Shown: positions 1-6,774 of the stretch, one piece after another | Position numbering within the stretch: the first letter of the stretch is position 1 | How the letters are laid out: the number at the start of each line of letters is the position of its first letter | Assembly: GCA_030603445.1 (NCBI GenBank) | Contig: JAUVXU010000023.1 | Span: 1 to 19,710 of the forward strand | Reading direction: 5' to 3' | DNA from: Methanomicrobia archaeon | GTDB taxonomy: Archaea > Methanobacteriota_B > Thermococci > Methanofastidiosales > NM3 | DNA length: 19,710 bases | Program-made: the position numbers and the translations under genes | Notes under the pieces: generated by a model | Database searches by the model: none | The model's input: only the letters and a program-made list of their open reading frames with translations | What the model was told of the DNA's origin: nothing

Positions 1-489
1 GTGGCAGCAAGACAATGCATGGTTTAATTTTGTATATGGTTGCAAGAATTTCCATAGCTTTGATCCGGATGTGTTTGAAGGAGGTTTTATTTCCTCCTGA
101 ATCACTTTGCGAACATTATCAAGAAAAATTACGTGCCCCTCTTTTTCCTTGTTCTCTTTTGCTAGTTTCTCAAGGGAGGTCACAAAACTAATACCTTCTA
201 TTTCCGGGGATATTGGGTCAATCTGTTTTTCTAGTTCATTGCGCAAGACATCAAAGTTGCCTTTTAAAGTCATGGAAACGTCCGATGCATGCGATGTACA
301 AAGAATATTTGCATTAGGATTTTGTTTTCCCCTTATATGAAGGATCGTGTTGACAGCTTGTTCAACTTTCAAGGATGGTGCTGGTGGTTCATTAATATCC
401 GTTCTTAAATACACATCCCCAAATTCTGTCATCGAATCCTTTAGTTCTGCTAGAACTATCTTGATGCCGTTAGATTCGATAATATGCAT
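1..489 (-). CDS. Divergent phosphoglycerate kinase-like protein (partial, C-terminus beyond left edge)
   Basis: An open frame of 163 codons runs from an ATG at 489 off the left edge without a stop. The translation has the layout of the N-terminal half of archaeal phosphoglycerate kinase. A strand ending in VYLRTDIN (residues 26-33) matches the family's VLVRVDFN, TSHASD (65-70) sits where SHQGRP is expected, and VIFLDNVRK (120-128) matches LLLENVRF. ALSCCH (159-163 region) sits where DAF-AAHR is expected. The Asp, Asn and first His survive, but the GRP arginine of the substrate site is absent. I infer a paralogue that may not carry out the usual glycolytic reaction. It has its own TATA box 34 nt upstream of the start and lies downstream of uppS. 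Only half the protein is visible, so the family call is moderate. Confidence 0.55.
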   Translation of the reverse strand, partial: MHIIESNGIKIVLAELKDSMTEFGDVYLRTDINEPPAPSLKVEQAVNTILHIRGKQNPNANILCTSHASDVSMTLKGNFDVLRNELEKQIDPISPEIEGISFVTSLEKLAKENKEKEGHVIFLDNVRKVIQEEIKPPSNTSGSKLWKFLQPYTKLNHALSCCH

Positions 490-519
490 GGACTCACGTT
501 TCCCCCTATTTTAAGATAC

Positions 520-527
520 TTTATAAA
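520..527 (-). promoter_or_regulatory. TATA box for the phosphoglycerate kinase-like gene
   Basis: The sequence TTTATAAA lies with its centre about 34 nt upstream of the ATG at 489. Archaeal transcription starts about 26 nt downstream of the TATA centre, giving a start near 497 and a very short leader. Confidence 0.5.
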
Positions 528-539
528 TCTTATGCTGTT

Positions 540-1325
540 TTATTTTCCGTACCTTCTTTCTTTCTTCTGATAATCTCGCACTATGCGTAAGAAGTCAATC
601 TTCCTAAACGCCGGCAAATAAACATCTATGAAAAACAGTTCGGCATACGCAGCTTGAAATAACATGAAGTTAGAGAGGCGTGATTCCCCCCCTGTGCGGA
701 TTATGAGATCAGGATCAGGCACCCCCCCTGTAAAAAGATACTGGCGCAAGGTTTCAAGTGTGATGTCTTGTGGCAAAAGGCGGCCTTCTTCTACTTTTTG
801 CGCTATGCTCCTTACTGCCTCTATTATCTCATCTCGTGAACCATATGCGATACATATGTTCAAGAAATATTTGTCATATCCTTTGGTACTATCTTCTGCT
901 TTCTTTATGGAGGTCTTTACATCGTCTGGAAGTGAATCAATTCTTCCTAGGGCCTTTACACGTACTTTTTTCCTGTGAATGTTACGATTGGTCATAACTT
1001 TTTCAAACTGTATTTTTAATAGCCCCATGATATCTTGTACTTCTTCTTCGGGGCGTTGGAAGTTCTCTATGGAAAATGCATATAACGTGACCACCTTAAT
1101 ATCAAGATCAAGGCACCACTCTATAAGTTCCTCAACCTTTTTTGCACCAATTTGGTGGCCAATAAATGTATCAAACCCTTTTCTTGTGGCATATCTCCTG
1201 TTGCCATCTAGTATGAACGCTATGTGAATAGGCATTGCATTATCCTTTACTTTTTCCTGTAATCTCCTTTGGTAGATGCGATATATGGGGGAGAGCAGGA
1301 TGTTTTTTCCTATTATTAATGACAA
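540..1325 (-). CDS. uppS: Cis-prenyltransferase (undecaprenyl/polyprenyl diphosphate synthase family)
   Basis: A 261-residue protein that condenses isopentenyl diphosphate onto an allylic primer in cis. In archaea this makes the polyprenyl (dolichol-type) carrier used for glycan transfer at the membrane. Family motifs are clear: ILDGNRRYATRKG at about 38-50 with the catalytic Asp at 40, LYAFSIENFQRP at 81-92, and IIRTGGESRLSNFMLFQ at about 208-224 with the diphosphate-binding Arg. The start is TTG at 1325. The segment IYRIYQRRLQEKV before the first motif matches the usual archaeal N-terminus, so a later start at Met31 is unlikely. It is the last gene of the scpA-scpB-protease-hexapeptide-uppS operon, only 1 nt from the preceding stop. 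Confidence 0.93.
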   Translation of the reverse strand: MSLIIGKNILLSPIYRIYQRRLQEKVKDNAMPIHIAFILDGNRRYATRKGFDTFIGHQIGAKKVEELIEWCLDLDIKVVTLYAFSIENFQRPEEEVQDIMGLLKIQFEKVMTNRNIHRKKVRVKALGRIDSLPDDVKTSIKKAEDSTKGYDKYFLNICIAYGSRDEIIEAVRSIAQKVEEGRLLPQDITLETLRQYLFTGGVPDPDLIIRTGGESRLSNFMLFQAAYAELFFIDVYLPAFRKIDFLRIVRDYQKKERRYGK

Positions 1326-1326
1326 G

Positions 1327-1824
1327 TTAGTCCTCCACGGTTTTGTAGCTCTTTGCTAATTTTATGTACGTTTCAGCATTAACCTTGATCTTATCAAACG
1401 TTTCAGGTGGCAGAGTTTTTATCGCTTTCGCAGGAACACCCACTATAAGAGAATAAGGGGAAAATGATGATTTTTCGGTCACGAGCGCATTAGCACCAAC
1501 GATGCTTCCTTCTCTAATCAGTGCACCATCAAGCACGGTTGCGTTCATCCCGATTATGCAGTTGTTCTCTATCATTGCCCCATGCACCACTGCGCCATGG
1601 CCAATGGTGCAGTAATCCCCAATCTCCACACCATGCGTTTTTGTAACGTGCAAGGTGCATGAGTCTTGGATGTTTGTTCCTTTTCCTATGTTGATTTTAT
1701 TTAGGTCTCCCCGGATGCTTGCAAACGGCCACACAGAGCTAAGAGCACCGATGGTAATTTTCCCCGATAGATATGCTCGGGAGGATATGTAGCACGATTT
1801 ATTAATCTTCTTTTCATCAAACAT
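1327..1824 (-). CDS. Gamma-carbonic anhydrase-like left-handed beta-helix protein
   Basis: A hexapeptide-repeat protein of the gamma-carbonic anhydrase / YrdA family. Numbered from the longer GTG start at 1833, it has Arg41 and Asp43 in SIRGDL, Gln56-Asp57 in IQDSC, and three histidines at 62 (TLHV), 79 and 84 (IGHGAVVHG). These match the zinc ligands and active-site residues of the Cam/CamH enzymes, so reversible CO2 hydration is possible. Many members lack proven activity. I prefer the ATG at 1824, which has GTGAT just upstream; GTG at 1833 would add three residues. The start overlaps the end of the protease gene by a few bases and uppS follows after 1 nt, so co-transcription is near certain. 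It would act in the cytoplasm, typically as a trimer. Confidence 0.85.
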   Translation of the reverse strand: MFDEKKINKSCYISSRAYLSGKITIGALSSVWPFASIRGDLNKINIGKGTNIQDSCTLHVTKTHGVEIGDYCTIGHGAVVHGAMIENNCIIGMNATVLDGALIREGSIVGANALVTEKSSFSPYSLIVGVPAKAIKTLPPETFDKIKVNAETYIKLAKSYKTVED

Positions 1825-2281
1825 GCGTATCACTAAGTATGTTTACAAGATGTGATGCGGCTTCTTGCACCTCTTTTGATAGGGGGAAGCCAAAGTTGAA
1901 ATCCTTTGGTTCTATGCCTATAATAAACACCTCACAACCTAATTTATTTTCAAGGTATTTTGCAAGGATACTAAGAGGCATTGAATGCGTGGAGAACATG
2001 ATGTTTTTTATGTCTTCTTTTTTGAACATGCCTATTGATCCCGGACTAGCCCCCATACGCGCTGCATCTATAATTATGATAAGATCAGGAGACAAGGAAA
2101 GAATGTCAGGAACATACGCCTCTGGGACGGTCATTCCATCTATTGTGTGAAAAGTTCCCTCGAGCTGCTTTGTTATCCATGGACCTACGCCATCATCGCC
2201 TTTGATGCTATTTCCAACACCTAGTATGAGTGTTTTTTTCGAAAGCTTTTGGATAACATGCTCAAAGTCCTTTTTCGTCAG
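1817..2281 (-). CDS. hycI: HycI-type hydrogenase maturation protease with a non-standard start
   Basis: It cleaves the C-terminal tail of a [NiFe]-hydrogenase large subunit after nickel insertion. Reading upstream of the first ATG (2134) restores the essential N-terminus: LILGVGNS (18-25), then GDDGVGP (28-34). The three nickel-sensing residues of the family are present as Asp30, Asp72 (IIIIDAA) and His99 (STHSMP). The protein is then about 154 residues, the normal family size. No ATG, GTG or TTG exists in frame upstream. The best candidate is CTG at 2281, with GGGGGGT about 7 nt before it, inside the end of scpB (20-nt overlap). An ATG start at 2134 would delete the active-site Asp and is not credible unless the gene is broken. 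No hydrogenase subunit gene is in this window. Confidence 0.8.
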   Translation of the reverse strand: MTKKDFEHVIQKLSKKTLILGVGNSIKGDDGVGPWITKQLEGTFHTIDGMTVPEAYVPDILSLSPDLIIIIDAARMGASPGSIGMFKKEDIKNIMFSTHSMPLSILAKYLENKLGCEVFIIGIEPKDFNFGFPLSKEVQEAASHLVNILSDTHV

Positions 2282-2798
2282 ATTTTTTACCCCCCAGCAA
2301 CGAATGGAACATATCCTTTATATCTTCTGGATTAGTTGTTTTTAGACCATACATTTCACAAAATTCCTTAGTAGTAGTGAGGATGTATGATCGTTCTTTG
2401 GGTTTTCTGTTTATTAAATTTCGTTCCTCTAGTTCTTTGATGTGCTTGTAAGCGCTTGTCCCACGATAAGTTATAACTCTGAACTGTTCAATTGGCTGTT
2501 TGTAGGCTATGAGGGTCAAGGTCTTTAGTAGCGCACGCGATTCTTTTGCTCTAGGGATGTAGTTCTCAGCTATTTCAGAATATTCGCTTCCCAACTGCAT
2601 AACGTATTCGTCTTTTATCGTTTTAATGACGATTATTGGTCCATCCCTCTCTTCATATTCTTCTGCAATGCCTTTCATTAATTTATGTATTTCCTTTTTG
2701 GGTATGTCTGTGTTTTTTGCTAATTCATGAACAGACACGGGCCCCCCTGCTGCAAACAAAACGGCTTCTACAATTTTTTTCTGATTCACTTTTACCAC
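2262..2798 (-). CDS. scpB: Segregation and condensation protein B
   Basis: A 178-residue protein of two winged-helix domains that binds ScpA in the SMC-kleisin complex for chromosome organisation. The sequence opens with KKIVEAVLFAAGGPVSVHEL (the typical ScpB start) and includes TLTLIAYKQPIEQFRVITYRG at about 91-111, the conserved start of the second winged helix. The start is GTG at 2798, 3 nt after the scpA stop. The 3' end overlaps the protease gene. The protein ends early compared with bacterial ScpB and lacks a long tail, which is normal for archaea. No smc gene is seen here. Confidence 0.92.
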   Translation of the reverse strand: MVKVNQKKIVEAVLFAAGGPVSVHELAKNTDIPKKEIHKLMKGIAEEYEERDGPIIVIKTIKDEYVMQLGSEYSEIAENYIPRAKESRALLKTLTLIAYKQPIEQFRVITYRGTSAYKHIKELEERNLINRKPKERSYILTTTKEFCEMYGLKTTNPEDIKDMFHSLLGGKKSDEKGL

Positions 2799-2801
2799 AC
2801 A

Positions 2802-3485
2802 CTAAATGCATTTGATATATATGTCCCCAAATATTTCTTCTTGGGATATTTCAATTTTGCCTTTTGTCTCAAGATATAGAATGTATAAGAATGTTCGAGC
2901 AATATTAAGCGGTATTTTTTCAACTATTAGGTCCATAAATGTTACATTATCATTTTTTGCAACAAGCCCCTCAATGGTCTCAAAGAGCATTTTCACTTGT
3001 TCATCTATATTTACACGATGTTCATCGATACGTATAACTTGTTTTTCATGGTGTCGTTTCCTGGGCTTGAGATTTTTCTTCTTGTCCATATCCTCTAGTG
3101 CCTGGAGCAGAGCTTCCATAAGCTGTGGAAGGGTGATTTTACCAGATAGTCTTCTTAATGGGGGCAGTATGGCCCCGAGTTCTACATCAAGTTCATCTTC
3201 TTCTCTTTCTTCCGGTTCTTCTGTACTTTTCTCAATGAGAATATTTTCAGATTGCATGCGTAAAAGTATGGAGGCCGCAAGTATGGTCTTACCAGACAGC
3301 CTGAGATCAAGATCCTGAAGTTTTTGTATTTGTTCAAGGTATTTTTCTGTAAGTTCAACTATGTCTATATTCCATGGATCTATTTCCTTTGAAGCAACAA
3401 GACCCATTAGCATATCAATTGGTCCTATCTCCTTGTTTTCAAGTTGAGGTATCATTATTATCCCTGTTAAAGAGGTAAGTTTCAT
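2802..3485 (-). CDS. scpA: Segregation and condensation protein A (kleisin)
   Basis: The kleisin partner of ScpB and SMC. The N-terminal region has the family pattern IGPIDMLMGLVASKEIDPWN (about 21-40) followed by VELTEKYLEQI. The middle is acidic and charged (repeated Glu/Asp near 85-100), and a C-terminal winged helix ends in KGKIEISQEEIFGDIYI. The ATG at 3485 lies about 23 nt from the TATA centre, suggesting a leaderless message. Met11 at 3455, with AGGGAT in front, is a possible alternative start and fits the family N-terminus better. It heads the five-gene minus-strand operon. Confidence 0.9.
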   Translation of the reverse strand: MKLTSLTGIIMIPQLENKEIGPIDMLMGLVASKEIDPWNIDIVELTEKYLEQIQKLQDLDLRLSGKTILAASILLRMQSENILIEKSTEEPEEREEDELDVELGAILPPLRRLSGKITLPQLMEALLQALEDMDKKKNLKPRKRHHEKQVIRIDEHRVNIDEQVKMLFETIEGLVAKNDNVTFMDLIVEKIPLNIARTFLYILYLETKGKIEISQEEIFGDIYIKCI

Positions 3486-3504
3486 CTATGTATTTGTATG
3501 ACAG

Positions 3505-3512
3505 TTTATAAA
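3505..3512 (-). promoter_or_regulatory. TATA box for the scpA operon
   Basis: TTTATAAA centred about 23 nt upstream of the scpA ATG at 3485. The identical octamer serves the gene at 489, so it may be the organism's strong consensus. It predicts a leaderless or nearly leaderless transcript. Confidence 0.5.
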
Positions 3513-3564
3513 GCTTATTTGCTCTTATGTTATGTATGTGATTTTCTATTTTTATAACATATTT

Positions 3565-4506
3565 TCAATCAAGAAGGCTTCCAATCGTATAAACTATGTT
3601 TTCAAATATTTTTGCATTGTCTTTGAGATGGTAGTTCTTATAAAAGTTCATATTGCTGCAAAATACGTATCCGCTACCAAATTTCTTATAAATTACTTGT
3701 GGCCACTCATGGTATCCCCCGTATCCGTAAACATGAAGGGATTCGTTCCAACCATCCAAAGGATCGAAGATAAATACGGTAGATGCATTAAAATTGTCCA
3801 CATCATAACTTAACCAATCATCGTCGATACAGATAAAATCAGCGTCTTTAAGCTCCGTCTTCTTTGCAAAACTAACATAGGTACCAAATTCATCAAGCAG
3901 ATCGTTATATGTGGGCATAGCTGCGGCCAACCATATTATTCCTCCTTCAGACACGTAACCGTATAGTTCTGCAATGTCTTGCGATGATAGCCTATTGTCT
4001 ACTGAAACACCGAAAATAAGGACATCTATATTCTGGGCGTGCAAGGAAGCTTTTGTGACATTTTGCTCTTCGTAAAGTGTTGTCTTGGCTCCAAATGCCT
4101 TTACTTTATCGATTACATCTCCAGTTCTGCAGCATGTGGAATCAGACGAATGCACGTTTTCAAACCCGTACACAAAATTCTCAAGCGAAGGGAAGTTAGG
4201 TGGCGGGGCTGTAGTCGGGGCAGGCGTTGTCGTAGGTGCAGATGTAGTTGATGGCGGGGCCGTAGTTTGTGGCACCAGCGGATTTGGGTCTACCGGGTCC
4301 CATATGCCATCGCCGTCTGTGTCCTTGTTGTTTGGGTTTGTCCCTGCAAGTGATTCTTCTATATCGGTCCACCCATCCCCATCAGAATCGACTTTGGGGG
4401 TAGATGGTCCTTCTGATATTATGCAACCACTTAAAATTGTGAGGCACATAATGGCAATTATTATGTAAAAGATTGATTTGAAATGTTTTATATTATAGTG
4501 TGCCAC
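3565..4506 (-). CDS. Lipoprotein with calcium-binding type repeats, Thr/Pro linker and a Rossmann-like C-terminal domain
   Basis: The N-terminus is a signal peptide ending in the lipobox LSGC, so the protein is probably lipid-anchored outside the membrane. Next come two aspartate-rich loops (DSDGDGWTDIEES and DTDGDGIWDPVDPNP), typical of thrombospondin type 3 / EF-hand-like calcium repeats. A Thr/Pro-rich spacer of about 30 residues follows. The C-terminal domain of about 200 residues has alternating strands and helices (IDVLIFGVSV, GGIIWLAAA) reminiscent of ThuA/glutamine-amidotransferase-like folds, but I cannot name its family or an active site. An upstream GTG at 4515 is possible. GTG at 4506 lies about 27 nt from the TATA centre and would be leaderless. 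A second Thr/Pro-linker lipoprotein lies at 10077. Confidence 0.75.
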   Translation of the reverse strand: MAHYNIKHFKSIFYIIIAIMCLTILSGCIISEGPSTPKVDSDGDGWTDIEESLAGTNPNNKDTDGDGIWDPVDPNPLVPQTTAPPSTTSAPTTTPAPTTAPPPNFPSLENFVYGFENVHSSDSTCCRTGDVIDKVKAFGAKTTLYEEQNVTKASLHAQNIDVLIFGVSVDNRLSSQDIAELYGYVSEGGIIWLAAAMPTYNDLLDEFGTYVSFAKKTELKDADFICIDDDWLSYDVDNFNASTVFIFDPLDGWNESLHVYGYGGYHEWPQVIYKKFGSGYVFCSNMNFYKNYHLKDNAKIFENIVYTIGSLLD

Positions 4507-4525
4507 AAAATACACGTTTCGTAGG

Positions 4526-4538
4526 CATATATAATAAT
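4526..4538 (-). promoter_or_regulatory. TATA box for the lipoprotein gene
   Basis: On the minus strand ATTATTATATATG is centred near 4533, predicting transcription from about 4507. That coincides with the GTG at 4506. An inverted repeat lies directly upstream. Confidence 0.4.
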
Positions 4539-4544
4539 TTCCTT

Positions 4545-4564
4545 CATAGCAAGAGTTTGCTATG
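4545..4564. repeat. Perfect 8-bp inverted repeat upstream of the lipoprotein promoter
   Basis: CATAGCAA, a 4-base loop GAGT, then TTGCTATG. It lies between the tRNA 3' end and the lipoprotein TATA box. It could be an operator, or a hairpin helping to end the tRNA transcript. Confidence 0.4.
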
Positions 4565-4613
4565 TTATTTGTAAGGATATTAATGGTGTGGCACCATATA
4601 ATTATAGTAAATA

Positions 4614-4689
4614 TGGTAGCCGAGCGCGGATTCGAACCGCAGTCTCGGGCTCCAAAGGCCCAAAGGATTGTCCCCTACCCTACTCGGCT
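4614..4689 (-). tRNA. tRNA-Gln (anticodon UUG) with encoded CCA
   Basis: The minus strand folds as a complete cloverleaf: acceptor AGCCGAG / CTCGGCT, a 4-bp D stem, and an anticodon stem TGGGC / GCCCG around the loop CTTTGGA, giving anticodon TTG. There is a 4-base variable region, then a T arm TGCGG-TTCGAAT-CCGCG. The discriminator A is followed by an encoded CCA (4614-4616). The A1-U72 pair is the known identity element for archaeal Glu-tRNA(Gln) amidotransferase GatDE, consistent with the glutamine call. There is no intron. A TATA-like element at 4713-4721 lies at the expected distance upstream. Confidence 0.95.
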
Positions 4690-4712
4690 CTGATGTGAGT
4701 TATTTCAAATGC

Positions 4713-4721
4713 CATATAAAA
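4713..4721 (-). promoter_or_regulatory. TATA box for the tRNA-Gln gene
   Basis: The minus strand reads TTTTATATG, centred near 4717. That is about 26 nt before 4691, two bases upstream of the mature tRNA 5' end. Confidence 0.45.
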
Positions 4722-4882
4722 CTTTCGTTATTCATGCTTGGTTGCATAAATATTTCCAAATCTCTAAGTATCTCCTGCGTCCTTTCGTTGTGAAATCTCT
4801 TCCCCTTAATATTTGTATATGCCAAAGCCAAATTATTCAAAAGCTTTATAATGTATTATTTTTAAATAAATACTGTGTTTTC

Positions 4883-5626
4883 ATGATGCCGATAACTGGA
4901 AATGATAGTTTTATTTTGAGTGTTGGAGGAGGAAATTTTGGTTCAAAAGCAGCAATTTTAGCAAAAAAGTGGGGTGCTGTTAACATTGTCATTGATAGTC
5001 GTTCCGATTGTGATGCCTGCGACATTGCCGACGTTATTGTTGAAGATGTTGATGATCTTGACTTTTATTTGCAGAAAAAAATTCAACTTTTGATTGCCGA
5101 TGGGATGGATGCTTTGATAAATATCTTGGATATAAAAACACCGGATATTGTTGTGCCTGCAGTATATGGACATCTTGCGGGCAGAGTTGCTAAACGCTTT
5201 TTAGTATCTTCTGGATTTAGAGTAAGCGGGTGCAACTCCGCCTTAAGAGAAGTTTTGAGAAATTTTCCAGAAGAGTGTATATCTCTGGTAGATAAACCAA
5301 ATAGTGTAATGATAACAAGTTATATGCCGGAGGAAATGCTTTGTAGGGAAATTTGCAGTCAACCTTCCATTTGCCCTGTAACAAAGTTAGAGAAAGAAAA
5401 TCCCATGCACGAATTACTTTCTAATAATATTGAAAATAAAGTGGATCATCTTATATTATTGCATAGCAGATTGTTAGATGATAGTGGTGGAGTAGGAGGA
5501 ATTATTGGAAAAGATATTGTGGCAATGTTAGATTATTTGAAATTGATAAAAACATCAGATAATCTGGCGATTGTTACCTCTTGTAGTTGTCATGGCATAG
5601 TCAATTTTTTCCAATGTGAAGAATGA
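4883..5626 (+). CDS. Unrecognised protein with a Rossmann-like N-terminus and Cys-rich C-terminal half
   Basis: An open frame continues upstream to 4709, but that part looks like non-coding AT-rich DNA and would cover the tRNA promoter. I therefore start at ATG 4883 (247 residues; ATG 4886 also possible). A TATA-like TTTATAAT at 4845-4852 fits this start. The N-terminus FILSVGGGNFGSKAAILAKK resembles a nucleotide-binding Rossmann loop, followed by strands ending in Asp (VIDSRSD, VIVEDVDD). The second half has CREICSQPSICP (three cysteines and a proline) and SCSCHGIVNF near the C-terminus, a pattern that could bind metal or an iron-sulfur cluster. I do not recognise the family. It stands alone between the tRNA and serA, with its own promoter and a probable terminator. 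Confidence 0.7.
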   Translation: MMPITGNDSFILSVGGGNFGSKAAILAKKWGAVNIVIDSRSDCDACDIADVIVEDVDDLDFYLQKKIQLLIADGMDALINILDIKTPDIVVPAVYGHLAGRVAKRFLVSSGFRVSGCNSALREVLRNFPEECISLVDKPNSVMITSYMPEEMLCREICSQPSICPVTKLEKENPMHELLSNNIENKVDHLILLHSRLLDDSGGVGGIIGKDIVAMLDYLKLIKTSDNLAIVTSCSCHGIVNFFQCEE

Positions 5627-5660
5627 AGTTGTAGTTAAAAATATGACATGTATCACTGTT

Positions 5661-5694
5661 GCTTTTTTATCTCTGTTATATAGAGAAATAAAAA
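5661..5694 (+). terminator. T-rich imperfect hairpin after the Rossmann/Cys protein gene
   Basis: CTCT/AGAG is flanked by TTTTTAT and ATAAAAA arms with a 2-base bulge, 35 nt after the stop at 5626. The T run at 5663-5668 would suit archaeal termination. Confidence 0.3.
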
Positions 5695-5742
5695 GGGTTC
5701 GGCGGTATTTGTGCAACACAATAGTTTTTCATAATGAAATGA

Positions 5743-5764
5743 TTTTTTGTTATATAACAAAAAA
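5743..5764. promoter_or_regulatory. Perfect 22-bp palindrome upstream of serA
   Basis: The half site TTTTTTGTTAT (5743-5753) is followed immediately by its exact reverse complement ATAACAAAAAA. It ends 19 nt before the serA TATA element at 5783. An operator for a dimeric regulator is the simplest reading; a terminator for the upstream gene is the alternative. Confidence 0.45.
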
Positions 5765-5782
5765 GCCAGTGAATTAGAAAAG

Positions 5783-5789
5783 TATATAT
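5783..5789 (+). promoter_or_regulatory. TATA box for serA
   Basis: TATATAT centred at 5786 predicts a transcript from about 5812. That leaves a 13-nt leader holding GGTGA (5816-5820) before the ATG at 5825. Confidence 0.5.
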
Positions 5790-5824
5790 TGTTATGGATT
5801 TGTTTATTGTTTGATGGTGAAAAC

Positions 5825-6733
5825 ATGAAAGTATTGATCGCTTCTGATATAGCTGATGATGCCGTTTCCCTTCTACAGGAGCATTTCGTCGTAGATAGTG
5901 CGATTGGGCTTGATGAAGTGGAGCTGGCACGAAAAGTTCATGACTATGATGTCCTTGTAGTAAGAAGTAAGCCAAAAGTCACAAAGAAGATCCTTGAGAA
6001 TGCTAGTAAGTTAAAGATAGTAGCACGTGCAGGAGTCGGACTTGATAATATCGATTTGGAGACATGCAAGAAACGTGGAATATCTGTTATAAATTCCCCT
6101 ACCGCCCTTTCAGAATCCGTTGCAGAGTTGGTGTTTGCAATGATGCTGTCATTTGAGCGAAACATTGTTCGTTCTGATAATTCGATGAAAGAGGGGTCAT
6201 GGATAAAAAAAGAGCTTAAAGGCAGAGAACTATTTGGGAAGACCATAGGCATTGTAGGGTTTGGCCGTATTGGTTCACATATAGCCATGATAGCCAATGG
6301 TTTTAGGATGAAGGTTATTGGATATGATATAAATTGGAGTGAGGAGTTGGGGTCTAAGATGCAAGCCGAGTACGCTTCTTTTGAGGATTTGTTGCGAAAA
6401 TCTGACTATGTAACTCTTCACGTTCCACTTATTCCCCAAACCAGGGGAATGATATCTAAAGATGAACTTTCTATGATGAAGGACTCTGCATTACTCATCA
6501 ACACAGCACGTGGCGGGGTGGTCGATGAGAAGGCACTTTACGAAGCGCTGAAATCAGGCACCATACGTGGGGCATGTCTTGATGTTTTTGAGAATGAGCC
6601 TCCAACGGGTTCCCCCCTTCTCACTTTGGATTCAGTGTTACTAACACCCCATCTTGGGGCATCAACTAACGAGGCACAAAATCGAGCTGGCGTAATAGTG
6701 GCCGAAAAAATCATTGAGGAATTAAAAAGATAA
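5825..6733 (+). CDS. serA: D-3-phosphoglycerate dehydrogenase, short form without ACT domain
   Basis: An NAD-dependent D-2-hydroxyacid dehydrogenase of 302 residues, probably oxidising 3-phosphoglycerate in the first step of serine synthesis. The dinucleotide fold has GFGRIG at 145-150 with Asp168 after the second strand, which favours NAD. The catalytic triad is present as Arg229 (INTARGG), Glu258 (ENEPP) and His276 (TPHLGAST). The substrate loop RAGVGLDNID is at 68-77. The protein stops after the catalytic core, so it lacks the C-terminal ACT domain that gives serine feedback in long forms. Another 2-hydroxyacid dehydrogenase specificity cannot be excluded. The start at ATG 5825 is supported by GGTGA and the TATA box; the open frame upstream is not needed. 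It is a single gene convergent with the next. Confidence 0.88.
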   Translation: MKVLIASDIADDAVSLLQEHFVVDSAIGLDEVELARKVHDYDVLVVRSKPKVTKKILENASKLKIVARAGVGLDNIDLETCKKRGISVINSPTALSESVAELVFAMMLSFERNIVRSDNSMKEGSWIKKELKGRELFGKTIGIVGFGRIGSHIAMIANGFRMKVIGYDINWSEELGSKMQAEYASFEDLLRKSDYVTLHVPLIPQTRGMISKDELSMMKDSALLINTARGGVVDEKALYEALKSGTIRGACLDVFENEPPTGSPLLTLDSVLLTPHLGASTNEAQNRAGVIVAEKIIEELKR

Positions 6734-6756
6734 AAAAGATGAAGATATCATCTTTT
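6734..6756. terminator. Hairpin terminator between convergent genes
   Basis: A perfect 9-bp stem AAAAGATGA / TCATCTTTT with loop AGATA begins 1 nt after the serA stop and is followed by T-rich sequence. It could serve both serA and the small gene on the other strand. Confidence 0.5.
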
Positions 6757-6774
6757 CTTATATTTTTGATAAGT

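Noticed and set aside
107-340. Plus-strand ORF of 77 codons
   Set aside because: It is the antisense of the phosphoglycerate-kinase-like frame, which has recognisable motifs.
2270-2300. Programmed -1 frameshift joining scpB to the protease at the A run
   Set aside because: The protease is in the +1 frame relative to scpB; a -1 slip reaches TGA at once.
4583-4597. 6-bp hairpin ATGGTG/CACCAT after the tRNA
   Set aside because: Short, and expected by chance at this length; not enough to call a terminator.
4709-4882. 58-codon N-terminal extension of the Rossmann/Cys protein
   Set aside because: It would start inside the tRNA promoter and is not protein-like; a TATA element and ATG at 4883 fit better.
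5747-5824. Upstream in-frame extension of serA
   Set aside because: It contains the TATA box and part of the palindrome, and the family begins at MKVLIASD.
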